Counted from the stretch's first letter, positions 18,042-27,003 are shown. The stretch: 64,000 nt of DNA from Chryseobacterium phocaeense (GCF_900169075.1 NZ_LT827014.1:806001-870000); one strand, 5' to 3'. Notes: a model not told the origin generated them from the letters alone. Translations and numbers: made by a program.

Positions 18042-18987
18042 ACGCTGCAATTTTTTTCATGTCATTCACGGAATATCTCTGATCTATCGGTAGTGCTATG
18101 ATTTCTTTCGCCAACCAATAGGAATTTTTGTCCTCGTTGCACCATTCCAAAACATTCGGCCAATAGGAAGCACAGTAAATCCTTTTACTGATCAATTTCT
18201 GCTTAAGACCGGTATCATGGGTTCTGAAAGGATATACCATTGGCACGGAGTCCTGTGATTCTTCAATCTGAAGAAGGTTTTTCTCTTTCAAATGCTGATG
18301 GAGAAATGCGAAATTTTCTCTTCTCTGTTTTTTTACAGCCTCATAATCAATTCCTGACAATATTTTCTTTGTAAGGTTTGACATGGTTTTAATAGGCTGG
18401 TTTTCCAGTGATTTATCATTTTCACTGAAATCTGAATAGCCTTCTTCTGCAGATAGATCTATTCTTTTTAAAAGATGGCTCATTCGCTGATAACTTTCAT
18501 CCTTTTCAAAATCCCCTTTAATTTTTTTATCGGTGTACAGATAGCCGCCATCTGCAACGCCTACAAATTTCCGTGGCGAGTAAAATGAATCAACATTTTG
18601 TGCAGGAGGTGAAAAAAGGGACTGCGCATGATCAATAATGATGTTTTGGGGAATCACCTGTACCAAATGGCCAATAAATTTATCTTTAATTCCAAAATAA
18701 TTCGTGTATAAAAATACCTCTGTATGCTTGATTGATGAATAATCAAATAATGGTTCCAGATTTGAATCCACATCATAAAATTCATGCAAAATATTCAGTT
18801 TTCTGATGGGCTCCAGAAGAACATCACAGGTATAATATGGGATGTAGATTTTGGTGTATTTTTTAGCGGTAAGAATATATTCCAGGCAATTTCTTGCTGA
18901 ATTTAATTCAACAAAAGAAGCACTTCCAATATGGTTATGACCGGAAAGCTCAAGTTCAAAATATCCTCCTATAGCTTTATTTTCCAT
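18034..18987 (-). CDS. Divergent DegT/DnrJ-like PLP-dependent aminotransferase
   Basis: At 317 residues it is shorter than the usual 360-390 of DegT proteins. The recognisable parts are YIPYYTCDVLLEPI (cofactor side), IIIDHAQSLF (Asp119 would contact the PLP pyridine) and FYSPRKFVGVADGGYL, with Lys140 as the likely Schiff-base residue. It overlaps the WbqC gene by one base and the GNAT-GT2 gene by eight, so these form a coupled group. It may aminate a keto sugar that the GNAT domain then acetylates, though the substrate is unknown. Confidence 0.65.
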   Translation of the reverse strand: MENKAIGGYFELELSGHNHIGSASFVELNSARNCLEYILTAKKYTKIYIPYYTCDVLLEPIRKLNILHEFYDVDSNLEPLFDYSSIKHTEVFLYTNYFGIKDKFIGHLVQVIPQNIIIDHAQSLFSPPAQNVDSFYSPRKFVGVADGGYLYTDKKIKGDFEKDESYQRMSHLLKRIDLSAEEGYSDFSENDKSLENQPIKTMSNLTKKILSGIDYEAVKKQRRENFAFLHQHLKEKNLLQIEESQDSVPMVYPFRTHDTGLKQKLISKRIYCASYWPNVLEWCNEDKNSYWLAKEIIALPIDQRYSVNDMKKIAAYV

Positions 18988-19688
18988 TACATTAATTCAA
19001 ATTGATCCAGCATATTATTTATTTCCTCAGGCGAGTTAAACATCAAAATATCAATAATTGACAGCCAGGGAACAAATTCTTCATCAAACTGTTTATAAAT
19101 CAATTTATTAGATTGAAGAAAAAGCAAATTGATATTATAACGATTAAAATATTCTTTAGTATACAGGCTCTGTCCTCCGGAAAGATTAATGTATGTATCT
19201 GCCTTTTCTTTTTTACAGATATCAATAAGCCTTTCTTCTTTTGGAAGTTCAGAATTCCCGTAGATTACGGAAGATCTTTCAATGTATGTATTCATTTTGA
19301 GATAGCTGCATACCTCCTTCAAGCTCATATATAGGGTGTCCGTCAGTTTGGAAGGATGGTCCAGCAGCTTTTCCAGCATTGCAGCAATTGTATTATAAAA
19401 CGGAGCCTTTTTATAGGAGAGCTCCAGTGTTTTGAAAAACTTAATTTTCCATTTTGGAAAAAGGTTTTGATCAATCTCTATTTCATGAATTTTTTTAAAA
19501 GAACTTGCGTCTTTTAACGGAATAGAAAACAGATGATTTTTACCGCCAACCAATATATTATTTCTATTAATCCAACCTTGTTTTATATAATTGACATCAT
19601 CATAAATAATAAACTTATCTACGGAATGAATCAATTGGAAATACCCTATATAAGGCATAAAATAAGGCTGCATGATAGCGATTTTCAT
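18987..19688 (-). CDS. WbqC-like family protein
   Basis: A 233-residue protein starting MKIAIMQPYFMPYIGYFQLI, followed by FIIYDDVNYIKQGWINRN, the signature of the WbqC family. WbqC-like genes occur in O-antigen and capsule loci next to DegT aminotransferases. Their reaction is not firmly known; a role in N-acylation or other modification of amino sugars has been suggested. Overlap with the DegT-like gene (TAATG) and a one-base gap to the VioA-like gene put it in a tight amino-sugar group. Confidence 0.85.
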   Translation of the reverse strand: MKIAIMQPYFMPYIGYFQLIHSVDKFIIYDDVNYIKQGWINRNNILVGGKNHLFSIPLKDASSFKKIHEIEIDQNLFPKWKIKFFKTLELSYKKAPFYNTIAAMLEKLLDHPSKLTDTLYMSLKEVCSYLKMNTYIERSSVIYGNSELPKEERLIDICKKEKADTYINLSGGQSLYTKEYFNRYNINLLFLQSNKLIYKQFDEEFVPWLSIIDILMFNSPEEINNMLDQFELM

Positions 19689-19689
19689 A

Positions 19690-20775
19690 TTAATCGTTAT
19701 TTTGGATTCTCAACATTAACCGGGCAATAAACTCCACTTCCTCAAAAGTAAGATCATAATAAAGGGGCAGGCACAGGGACCGCTTCGCTATATCTTCAGT
19801 AATCGGCAGCTTTAGCTCAGGAAGGTAAGGTAATGCCGATGCCAGACTTGGATAGAAATATCTTCGGGTGAAGATTTCCTGTTTATCCATTTCCGTTTTC
19901 AGCTTTAAAAGAAGTTCTTCGCTTTCCAGAACGATAGGATAATAAGGATAATTTTCCGTGGCTTTAGCATGCCACAGAGGTTTTACCGCTTTTAAATTTT
20001 TGAGCTTTTTATCATAAAGGGCGGCAAGTGCTTTTCTTTTTTCATGGATCTGGCCAATGTATTTTAGGTTGGCTAATCCCATTGCCGCGTGAAATTCAGA
20101 ATTTTTTCCGTTAAGTCCCAATTCAGAAAAAGTATCGAACCCGGAGATCCCGAAATTCCTTATAAATGCAAGCTTCTTGAGCAGGCTGGGGTCTTTGGTT
20201 ACGAGTAAACCTCCTTCTACCGAATGATATAGCTTGGTAGCATGAAGAGAACAGGTGGAAATGTCACCATATTCGAAAACAGATCTTCCGTTTACTTCCA
20301 CACCGAAAGCATGTGCCGCATCATAGATTACTTTTAAGTTATGTTTTTTAGCAATAATATCAATGGCTTCCACATCGCAAGGATTTCCATAAACATGGGT
20401 CGCAAGGATTGCTGTCGTTTTTTCAGTAATGGCTTCTTCAATTTTTTTGGGGTCTATACAAAGACTTTCCGGATCTATATCTACAAATACGGGCGTACAT
20501 CCTTCCCAGACGATAGTACTGGTGGTAGCAATAAAAGAAAAAGGGGTGGTAATAATCTCTCCTGTAATTTCAAGAGCTTTAATAGCCATTTGTATGGCAA
20601 CGGTACCATTGGTTACAAAAAGAAGGTGCTGTAGCTTTAAGTGGTCTTTAAGCTCCATTTCAAGCTGGCTGGCTAACGGGCCCATATTCGTGAGCCAGTT
20701 TCTTTTCCAGATGCCATCAAGGTATTTATCGTATTCTTCTTTAGGAGGAAGAAAAGGTTGTGTTACGGGAATCAT
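19690..20775 (-). CDS. DegT/DnrJ/EryC1/StrS aminotransferase (VioA-like)
   Basis: A 361-residue sugar aminotransferase. VTNGTVAIQMAIKAL (54-68) is the PLP-phosphate region, VIYDAAHAFG (149-158) holds the Asp, and LHATKLYHSVEGG (177-189) holds the internal aldimine Lys181. The LHATKLYHSVEGG block and length fit VioA/FdtB-like enzymes that aminate C4 of dTDP-4-keto-6-deoxyglucose. The locus makes that keto sugar through rfbA and rfbB. The exact position aminated is inferred only. Confidence 0.85.
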   Translation of the reverse strand: MIPVTQPFLPPKEEYDKYLDGIWKRNWLTNMGPLASQLEMELKDHLKLQHLLFVTNGTVAIQMAIKALEITGEIITTPFSFIATTSTIVWEGCTPVFVDIDPESLCIDPKKIEEAITEKTTAILATHVYGNPCDVEAIDIIAKKHNLKVIYDAAHAFGVEVNGRSVFEYGDISTCSLHATKLYHSVEGGLLVTKDPSLLKKLAFIRNFGISGFDTFSELGLNGKNSEFHAAMGLANLKYIGQIHEKRKALAALYDKKLKNLKAVKPLWHAKATENYPYYPIVLESEELLLKLKTEMDKQEIFTRRYFYPSLASALPYLPELKLPITEDIAKRSLCLPLYYDLTFEEVEFIARLMLRIQNND

Positions 20776-20777
20776 AG

Positions 20778-21545
20778 CTATATTTTTTCGGACAGTTGGG
20801 TCAGTATGCCGCCTTTTTTAACAAAAGCAGCTTCTACAAGCCATAAAACAGGCAGGTTAAAAGGTCTGTTGAGATCTGTGATGTCATAGAGTTCATAGCC
20901 CGCTGCATCCATTGTGTTTATTAATCTGATTAATGAATTTTTATATACTTTATTTTGGATCGCGGCCTCTACTAAGAAAACTTCAGTTTTTCCAAAAAGT
21001 TCAGAGGCACCTTCCAATACTTCCAAATCCAATCCTTCAGCATCAATTTTTACAATATCCGGATGAGGAAACTGATGTTCTGCAATAATTGAATTTAGTG
21101 TTTTTATCTGTACCTCAATTTGTTCATAACCCATTGTAGCCGCTTCTTCTTCAGAATAAATAAAAGAGCAACTGTCATCCCGGTCATGAATAGTAAATTT
21201 TAAAATATCATTTTTATTACCAACACCTACTGGCAGGTATTTTATCTTTTCATTTTGTAATAAATCTTTAAAGTTTTCAGAAAGTCTCTCCTGTGGCTCA
21301 ATAAGAAGATAGGAAGCATCCGGGAATTCCCGCAGTGCTTCTCTTGTCCATGTTCCGGTATTAGCGCCAATGTCAACAATAAAGCTGGGCTGGAAATCTA
21401 ATTTTTTTAGAGTACCATAGAACTTGCTTAACAGATTGTTTTTATGATTGGTAATGGAAGGAGCTCCTGATGTTGTATTATGAGTGGTGTTCTTCATAAT
21501 TTTGTATCCGAAACTGTTGGCTACTTTCTGCAAAACTTTTTTCAT
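20778..21545 (-). CDS. FkbM family methyltransferase
   Basis: A 255-residue protein with FIVDIGANTGTWTREAL (motif I), YLLIEPQERL and DIVKIDAEGLDLEVLEGA, the ordered motifs of FkbM methyltransferases. They O-methylate sugars or natural products with SAM. The gene lies 21 bases after wzt. Where Wzt has a C-terminal glycan-binding domain, a methyl group at the non-reducing end is often the export signal, so this enzyme is a candidate for that cap. It ends 2 bases before the VioA-like gene begins. Confidence 0.87.
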   Translation of the reverse strand: MKKVLQKVANSFGYKIMKNTTHNTTSGAPSITNHKNNLLSKFYGTLKKLDFQPSFIVDIGANTGTWTREALREFPDASYLLIEPQERLSENFKDLLQNEKIKYLPVGVGNKNDILKFTIHDRDDSCSFIYSEEEAATMGYEQIEVQIKTLNSIIAEHQFPHPDIVKIDAEGLDLEVLEGASELFGKTEVFLVEAAIQNKVYKNSLIRLINTMDAAGYELYDITDLNRPFNLPVLWLVEAAFVKKGGILTQLSEKI

Positions 21546-21566
21546 ACTATAAGGTGTATTGGTTTG

Positions 21567-22820
21567 TTACTCTAAAGTCCAGTCGAAAAAAGGACGTATA
21601 AATCCAGGTTCACGGCCCATATATACTCCAATCTCTCTATTACCGTCAACAACAGAAAATGAAACAATATCATTTTCAATAATTATGGCCTGCTTTTTAT
21701 CTTCTATCAGGAAGAAACTTAAATAATAATTTCCGGACTGCAAAAACCTTTTAGGGAAAGTGCAGGTTAAACTACGCTTACCGTTTTCAAGCTGAAGCTC
21801 ATGGGCAGAGAATGAAAACAGAGCTTCACCATAATCATTCTTCAGATGATAAGTAATATGGTAACGTTCCGGCTGATCGGTATCTAAGACAAAATTTGTA
21901 ATCAGCTCTATTTCTTCATTTTCATCCAAAGGTTCATCCATGGTCTTTGATGAGTTCTTAAGAATAATTTCCTGCAGGGCAAAAAACGTATTCCTTATAT
22001 TTTCATAAATAAAATGGTTCGTATTCGAAGTATTATTGTTTCCTAAATATCGTAAAACCGTTTCATCTATATTACCCTGAAAAGCAACCTTTCCGGTATC
22101 CAGTAATATGCCTTTGGTGCAGAGTGTTTTAATAGCTGCCATATTGTGACTCACAAACAGAATAGTTCTTCCTTCCCCTTGAGTAACATCATTCATCTTG
22201 CCGAGACATTTCTTTTGAAAGTCTGCATCTCCTACCGCAAGCACTTCATCTACAATCAGAACTTCAGATTCAAGATGAGCCGCAACGGCAAAAGCCAAAC
22301 GGACATACATCCCGGATGAATATCTTTTTACAGGAGTATCTATATATCTTTCTACACCCGAGAAATCTACAATTTCATCAAACTTTCTTGTAATTTCTTT
22401 TCTGGTCATTCCCAAAATAGCCCCGTTAAGATAAACATTTTCGCGCCCTGTCATTTCAGGATGAAAACCTGTCCCTACTTCTAATAACGAAGCAATTCGC
22501 CCGTTGGTATAAATTTTTCCGGTAGTAGGTTTGGTGACCTTGCTTAAAAGCTTTAAAAGAGTGGATTTACCGGCTCCGTTTCTGCCAATTATTCCCACAG
22601 CATCCCCTTGTTCTATCTCAAAATTAATATTCTGAAGGGACCAGACATATTCAGAAGACCCTTTAGTGGTTCTATCATTGGCTTCCCCGATTTTTAAATA
22701 AGGATCTTCCTTGCCTCTTACTTTGTGCCAGAACCTGTTCAGGTCATGAGAAAGGGTGCCCGTTCCGACTTGTCCTAGGCGATATTGTTTTGATATGTTT
22801 TCTGCTTTTAAAGCGAGCAT
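21567..22820 (-). CDS. wzt: Polysaccharide ABC transporter ATP-binding protein with C-terminal glycan-binding domain
   Basis: A 417-residue Wzt. Walker A is GIIGRNGAGKSTLLKLL, the signature region YSSGMYVRLAFAV, Walker B VLIVDEVLAVGD. A C-terminal domain (about 245-417, beta-rich) goes beyond the 240-260 residues of simple TagH/KpsT types. Wzt proteins with such a domain bind the finished, capped O-polysaccharide before export. The gene follows wzm, the membrane partner. This shows an ABC-transporter route, not Wzx/Wzy. Confidence 0.93.
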   Translation of the reverse strand: MLALKAENISKQYRLGQVGTGTLSHDLNRFWHKVRGKEDPYLKIGEANDRTTKGSSEYVWSLQNINFEIEQGDAVGIIGRNGAGKSTLLKLLSKVTKPTTGKIYTNGRIASLLEVGTGFHPEMTGRENVYLNGAILGMTRKEITRKFDEIVDFSGVERYIDTPVKRYSSGMYVRLAFAVAAHLESEVLIVDEVLAVGDADFQKKCLGKMNDVTQGEGRTILFVSHNMAAIKTLCTKGILLDTGKVAFQGNIDETVLRYLGNNNTSNTNHFIYENIRNTFFALQEIILKNSSKTMDEPLDENEEIELITNFVLDTDQPERYHITYHLKNDYGEALFSFSAHELQLENGKRSLTCTFPKRFLQSGNYYLSFFLIEDKKQAIIIENDIVSFSVVDGNREIGVYMGREPGFIRPFFDWTLE

Positions 22821-22868
22821 ATTGGTGTGATTTTTAAATTGAAATAAATAAAAACTAACAGTCAGTTA

Positions 22869-23717
22869 TTATACAGTATCCATAAAGGTTTTTTCAACTT
22901 TATTGAAAACCACGATACCTATCATAAGGAGAATAAGAATAATTCCTGTACTGATTCCCAGCATTAATGGCGAGAAATCACCTACACCTAGCCAGGCATA
23001 TTTAAAGCATTCGAAAATTCCTGTTAAAGGATTGTAATAGGCCAGTTTTTTAAAAATTCCCATCAGAGAAGATGCCGGATAGATGACAGGAGTAGCATAC
23101 ATATACAAACTGATTCCGAAACCTAACAGCATATTAAGGTCTTTATACTTTGTAGTGAGTGAAGAAAAAATCATTCCCACTCCGAGAGCGAATAACGCCA
23201 TTAAAAGAATCAGGAAAGGAGTTGCCAGAATCCACAGATTAGGCTGTATCTCCCCCTTACTGTAGTAATACGCCCATGCAGCAACGAATAACAGAAACTG
23301 TACTGAAAAACGCATCAGGTTTGATATCACAATGGAAATTGGGCTTACCAGTCTCGGGAAATATACTTTCCCAAAAATAGCTGAATTTCCTAAGAATGTA
23401 CTTGAAGTAGCCAGCAGCGATGATGAAAAATAATTCCATAAAGTAACACCGGCAAGATAGAATAAAAGAGGCGGGGCGCCATCGGTGGGAAGCTTGGCTA
23501 TCCTTCCAAAAACAACCAAATATACTATGGTTGTAAAAATAGGATTAACAAAAAACCATATGGGTCCCAGAATGGTCTGTTTGAAACTTGAGACAAAATC
23601 TCTTTTTACAAACATGTAGATAAGATCTTTATATTTCCAGACCTCAGTCAGGTTGAGGTCAAATAAAGAATGATTATCTTCAATCGTTTCCGTCCACTTT
23701 TGTTGTGGGTCATTCAT
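22869..23717 (-). CDS. wzm: Polysaccharide ABC transporter permease
   Basis: An ABC-2 type permease with about six membrane segments and the family opening IYMFVKRDFVSSFKQTILGP. It exports undecaprenyl-linked polysaccharide across the inner membrane with Wzt. I chose the ATG at 23717 (MNDPQQKW), giving 282 residues. A TTG six codons earlier at 23735 lies inside the -7 promoter element and so is unlikely to be translated. A promoter and a perfect palindrome lie directly upstream, so export genes begin a new transcription unit. Confidence 0.92.
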   Translation of the reverse strand: MNDPQQKWTETIEDNHSLFDLNLTEVWKYKDLIYMFVKRDFVSSFKQTILGPIWFFVNPIFTTIVYLVVFGRIAKLPTDGAPPLLFYLAGVTLWNYFSSSLLATSSTFLGNSAIFGKVYFPRLVSPISIVISNLMRFSVQFLLFVAAWAYYYSKGEIQPNLWILATPFLILLMALFALGVGMIFSSLTTKYKDLNMLLGFGISLYMYATPVIYPASSLMGIFKKLAYYNPLTGIFECFKYAWLGVGDFSPLMLGISTGIILILLMIGIVVFNKVEKTFMDTV

Positions 23718-23732
23718 TTGTGTGAGTTTTTG

Positions 23733-23761
23733 CAAATTTAAAATATTTTATTATTATCCAA
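23733..23761 (-). promoter_or_regulatory. Promoter of the wzm-wzt unit
   Basis: On the - strand TTG (complement of 23759-23761), 18 bases, then TAAATTTG (complement of 23733-23740). This matches the Bacteroidota -33/-7 pattern closely. The predicted start of transcription is about ten bases before the wzm ATG at 23717, so the leader would be very short. Confidence 0.65.
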
Positions 23762-23773
23762 CTTTTTCAATTA

Positions 23774-23789
23774 GTGAATAATTATTCAC
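23774..23789. promoter_or_regulatory. Perfect 16-bp palindrome upstream of the wzm promoter
   Basis: GTGAATAATTATTCAC is its own reverse complement and sits 12 bases upstream of the -33 element of wzm. The position suits an operator or activator site. A closely related palindrome (TGAATAAT-A-ATTATTCA) lies at 39085-39101 upstream of the first susC gene. The regulator is unknown. Confidence 0.45.
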
Positions 23790-23837
23790 ATAAAACCGAA
23801 AACAACAACTAATATATTAATATTTGTTATTATGGGC

Positions 23838-23870
23838 AAAAAACTACCAGCTATAAAGCCAATAGTTTTT
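23838..23870 (-). terminator. Terminator-like hairpin downstream of wecE (copy 2)
   Basis: Read on the - strand: AAAACTATTGGC, loop, GCTGGTAGTTTTTT, a stem followed by a T-run. It begins about 60 bases after the wecE stop. It is nearly the same sequence as the hairpin at 30225-30254, which also ends a unit of this locus. Confidence 0.65.
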
Positions 23871-23930
23871 AAAATTTATATTAGGTTTTATTATTTATTA
23901 ACAAATCATTTAGAACATGGGGCCATCCGC

Positions 23931-25088
23931 TTATACCTGATTTTCCACTGATGAATAATACTCATGAATCAGGCTGTTGATACTTTCCTGTTCCGATTCT
24001 TTAAGTTCATAAAAGAAAGGAAGTCTTAGCAGGCAATCCGTAAAATGATCTGAGTTAGGAATATCAATAGGTGAGTTGTCTTTTAAAAAGAATTCACTTT
24101 TGTTCAGGCTTAAATAGTGAAATACGGGATGGATATCTTTTGCCTTTAAGAATTGAATCAGGGAAGATCTTTCCTGGTAGCTTCTGCAGGTCATATAAAA
24201 CATATGGGCATTGTTGGTCGCAAAATCCGGAATTTCTGGAAGTTTTACAAATCCTTTTTCCTGCAGTGGCAATAGATTCCTGTAGTATTCTTTCCAGATT
24301 CTTATTCTTTTTTCCTGTATGGTCTCCAGATTTTCAAGCTGGGCATACAAGAAAGCAGAAAGTATTTCGGAGGGAAGAAATGATGATCCCAGATCTACCC
24401 AGCCATATTTATTGACTTCACCTCTGAAAAAGGCACTTCTGTTTGTTCCTTTTTCTCGAATGATCTCTGCACGGGTATTGTATTCGGGATTATTGATCAC
24501 CAGCATACCTCCTTCTCCGGCAATGATATTTTTAGTTTCATGGAACGAAAAGGCAGCAAAATCTCCAATGGACCCTAATGCTTTTTTTGTGCCATCAGAA
24601 AATGTATAATAACTGTCGATGGCCTGAGCAGCATCTTCCACTACAAAAAGATGATGTTTCTTAGCCAGATTCATAATTTTTTCCATATCACAGGCTACAC
24701 CTGCATAGTGCACGGGAACAATTACTTTTGTTTTCTCGTTAATGTGTTTTTCTATTTCTGCAGGGTCTATATTAGGATTATCGGGATAGGAATCCACAAA
24801 AACTATTTTAGCTCCCCGCAGCACAAAAGCATTGGCAGATGAAACAAATGTATAACTGGGAACAATTACTTCATCTCCCGGCTGAATATTACACAGAATA
24901 GCAGACATTTCCAAAGCATCAGTACACGATGTGGTAAGCAGTACCTTTTGAAAACCAAATTTTTCTTCAAAGAAAGTGTTACATTTTCTGGTGAAAATTC
25001 CATCTCCGGAGATCTTACCGCTTTTTACAGCTTCTTCAATATATTTAAGTTCGTTTCCTACTATAAATGGTTTATTAAATGGGATCAT
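23931..25088 (-). CDS. wecE: dTDP-4-amino-4,6-dideoxygalactose transaminase
   Basis: A 385-residue protein strongly like WecE/RffA along its length. It shares MIPFNKP, LLTTSCTDALEMSA (51-64), GDEVIVPSYTFVSSANAFVL (71-90), VPVHYAGVACDM, VVEDAAQAID and FSFHETKN, with the aldimine Lys186. WecE aminates dTDP-4-keto-6-deoxyglucose at C4 with glutamate to give dTDP-Fuc4N. rfbA and rfbB upstream supply the keto sugar. The NeuD/PglD-like gene 61 bases upstream could acylate the new amine. It is the last gene of its transcription unit. Confidence 0.92.
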   Translation of the reverse strand: MIPFNKPFIVGNELKYIEEAVKSGKISGDGIFTRKCNTFFEEKFGFQKVLLTTSCTDALEMSAILCNIQPGDEVIVPSYTFVSSANAFVLRGAKIVFVDSYPDNPNIDPAEIEKHINEKTKVIVPVHYAGVACDMEKIMNLAKKHHLFVVEDAAQAIDSYYTFSDGTKKALGSIGDFAAFSFHETKNIIAGEGGMLVINNPEYNTRAEIIREKGTNRSAFFRGEVNKYGWVDLGSSFLPSEILSAFLYAQLENLETIQEKRIRIWKEYYRNLLPLQEKGFVKLPEIPDFATNNAHMFYMTCRSYQERSSLIQFLKAKDIHPVFHYLSLNKSEFFLKDNSPIDIPNSDHFTDCLLRLPFFYELKESEQESINSLIHEYYSSVENQV

Positions 25089-25149
25089 AGTGTTTTAAAT
25101 TTAGGGTGTTTAATTTATCAGTTTTAATATTTTAGGGTGATTTATATTC

Positions 25150-25782
25150 CTACCGTACAAATCTTACAGGGTTTCCTACATAGAGTCCTGCTGTATCAAT
25201 ATCCCTGATCACAACGGCACCACCTCCAATCTGTGTTTGAGCAGCTACTGTAATATTATCTATGATCGTTGAATTAATACCGATAATACATTGTTCGTGA
25301 ATAGTGACAAAGCCCGCAACGGCAACAGATGGAGATAGAAAAGAATGGCTTCCGATAACGGAATCATGGGATATAGTACATGAAAGATTGATCAGTATAT
25401 TGTCTTCAATTCTAACATTTTGATCAATGGTGCAGCCCGGATATATAACAGACCCCTGTCCAATGACTGCTGATGGATCCCGGTGACAGGATGAATGAAC
25501 AAATGTGTGAAACGGAACTTTACCATCAAGCTTCTGAAACAATTCTTTTTTAGCATGAAGATGTTTGTAGCCAATTGCTATAAGAAGGGCATCAAATTTA
25601 CCTTCCTTATATTGGGAAATCACATCATTATTCCCTCCAATAACAGGAATTTCGTTAATAACAGTATTCAGAGGCTGAAACTCGTCAAAGAATGCCACCA
25701 CCTTGTCATTGGAATCCTGATGAATGTGATAAGAAATCTGCTGTCCCAAATGACCTGATCCTATAATAGCAATTCGTTTCAT
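25150..25782 (-). CDS. NeuD/PglD-like sugar O/N-acyltransferase
   Basis: A 210-residue two-domain protein. The N-terminal Rossmann-like part starts MKRIAIIGSGHLGQQI, and the C-terminal left-handed beta-helix has hexapeptide repeats (VIGQGSVIYPGCTIDQNVRI and on to about 205). This is the NeuD/PglD/GlmU-like layout of acetyl-CoA-dependent acyltransferases that modify amino sugars. Its place beside wecE suggests N-acylation of dTDP-Fuc4N. The acyl donor might be acetyl-CoA or an acyl-ACP. Confidence 0.88.
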   Translation of the reverse strand: MKRIAIIGSGHLGQQISYHIHQDSNDKVVAFFDEFQPLNTVINEIPVIGGNNDVISQYKEGKFDALLIAIGYKHLHAKKELFQKLDGKVPFHTFVHSSCHRDPSAVIGQGSVIYPGCTIDQNVRIEDNILINLSCTISHDSVIGSHSFLSPSVAVAGFVTIHEQCIIGINSTIIDNITVAAQTQIGGGAVVIRDIDTAGLYVGNPVRFVR

Positions 25783-25852
25783 CGTTTTATAAATTTATAT
25801 TATTTAGCTTTTAATTAATGCAGGATGAATGTTATAATTTATATAGATTTTT

Positions 25853-26977
25853 TCATTCTAAAACTATTTTATGATCTGATTGGTAAATCAGATAACCGGA
25901 TCTGTCGTTACTTGAATGAGCCGGTTTAAGACTGTCCGATAAAAGTTCTTTTTTTATGATGTAGTCTTCTTTTTTATTGTCGCTGATAATAGGATAAAGA
26001 TACTCAGTTTCCCGGGATAGAAAGTAAACACCTGAATAGGCTGTAGATTCGAAATTTTCAGGAAGAATATACCGGTCTAAGGCTATGTCCAGAACAGCCT
26101 GAAGATAATCAAAACCTGTAGACAACTGAACAAGATCGGAACCAATAAAATCTCCTCCCATGCGGCTTCCTATTTCTATGGGGTAAATTTTCCCTTCTTC
26201 CGTAATCATAAGTTCTATATGAGAAGCTCCATTTTCCACCTTTGTTGCATTCAGGATATGGTAACTGATCTCGTGGATCTTATTTTTAATTTCTTCAGAA
26301 AATGCAGTGGGCTGGTGGTGCGCAAGTTCTACAAAATAAGGCTCTTCTGTTATTTCCTTATCAGTTATGGTGATAATGCGGTGTTCACCCTTATAGCTAA
26401 CAGTTTCCACACTGACCTCCTTTCCTGTGATAAATTCTTCAGCTACACAGGTTTTGGAAAAAGAAACTTTTACCGCATTTTCTATTGCCATTTTACATTC
26501 CTCCGGCGAAGTCACTTTGATGACACCCAGGCTTCCGGACCGGTCGGATGGTTTTATGATTAAAGGATAGTTAAATGATTCGAAATCTTTCAGATTGAAT
26601 TCTGAAACGGTAATAGATTGAGGAGAATCTATCCAGTTTTCCACGAAACATTTTCTCATCAGGGATTTATTGGTGGTCAGCAGTGAACATTCAATGCTGT
26701 TGCCTGACAATCCCATATTTGTGGCTACATACGCTATTGTGGGAATACAAATGTCGGTAGCTATTGTAAGGATACCATCGATCCCTATTTGTGTACATTC
26801 TTTCAGAATAATTTCTTTTTCTAAAACAGAAACATCATAGAAATGATCGGCAACGTCTTTACAAACTGCCTTGCCATCGTCCCACGCAAAGCAATGGACT
26901 TCCAATCCGCTTTCTTTTGCTTTCTGAACGAGTGGCAGCTGCAAATAGCTGGCTCCCAATATGGCAACTTTCTTCAT
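25853..26977 (-). CDS. ATP-grasp domain protein (carboxylate-amine ligase type)
   Basis: A 374-residue protein. It starts MKKVAILGASYLQLPLVQKA (pre-ATP-grasp fold), has PLIIKPSDRSGSLGVIKV (the ATP-grasp glycine loop, about 136-153), VAEEFITGKEVSVETV, and IEIGSRMGGDFIGSDL near metal-binding residues. ATP-grasp enzymes join a carboxylate to an amine through an acyl-phosphate. Beside wecE and the NeuD-like gene it could attach an amino acid or hydroxy acid to an amino sugar. It resembles CarB/PurK and L-amino-acid ligase types in general; the true substrates are unknown. Confidence 0.83.
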   Translation of the reverse strand: MKKVAILGASYLQLPLVQKAKESGLEVHCFAWDDGKAVCKDVADHFYDVSVLEKEIILKECTQIGIDGILTIATDICIPTIAYVATNMGLSGNSIECSLLTTNKSLMRKCFVENWIDSPQSITVSEFNLKDFESFNYPLIIKPSDRSGSLGVIKVTSPEECKMAIENAVKVSFSKTCVAEEFITGKEVSVETVSYKGEHRIITITDKEITEEPYFVELAHHQPTAFSEEIKNKIHEISYHILNATKVENGASHIELMITEEGKIYPIEIGSRMGGDFIGSDLVQLSTGFDYLQAVLDIALDRYILPENFESTAYSGVYFLSRETEYLYPIISDNKKEDYIIKKELLSDSLKPAHSSNDRSGYLIYQSDHKIVLE

Positions 26978-27003
26978 TATTGAGTTTTTAAATTTTGTTA
27001 TCT

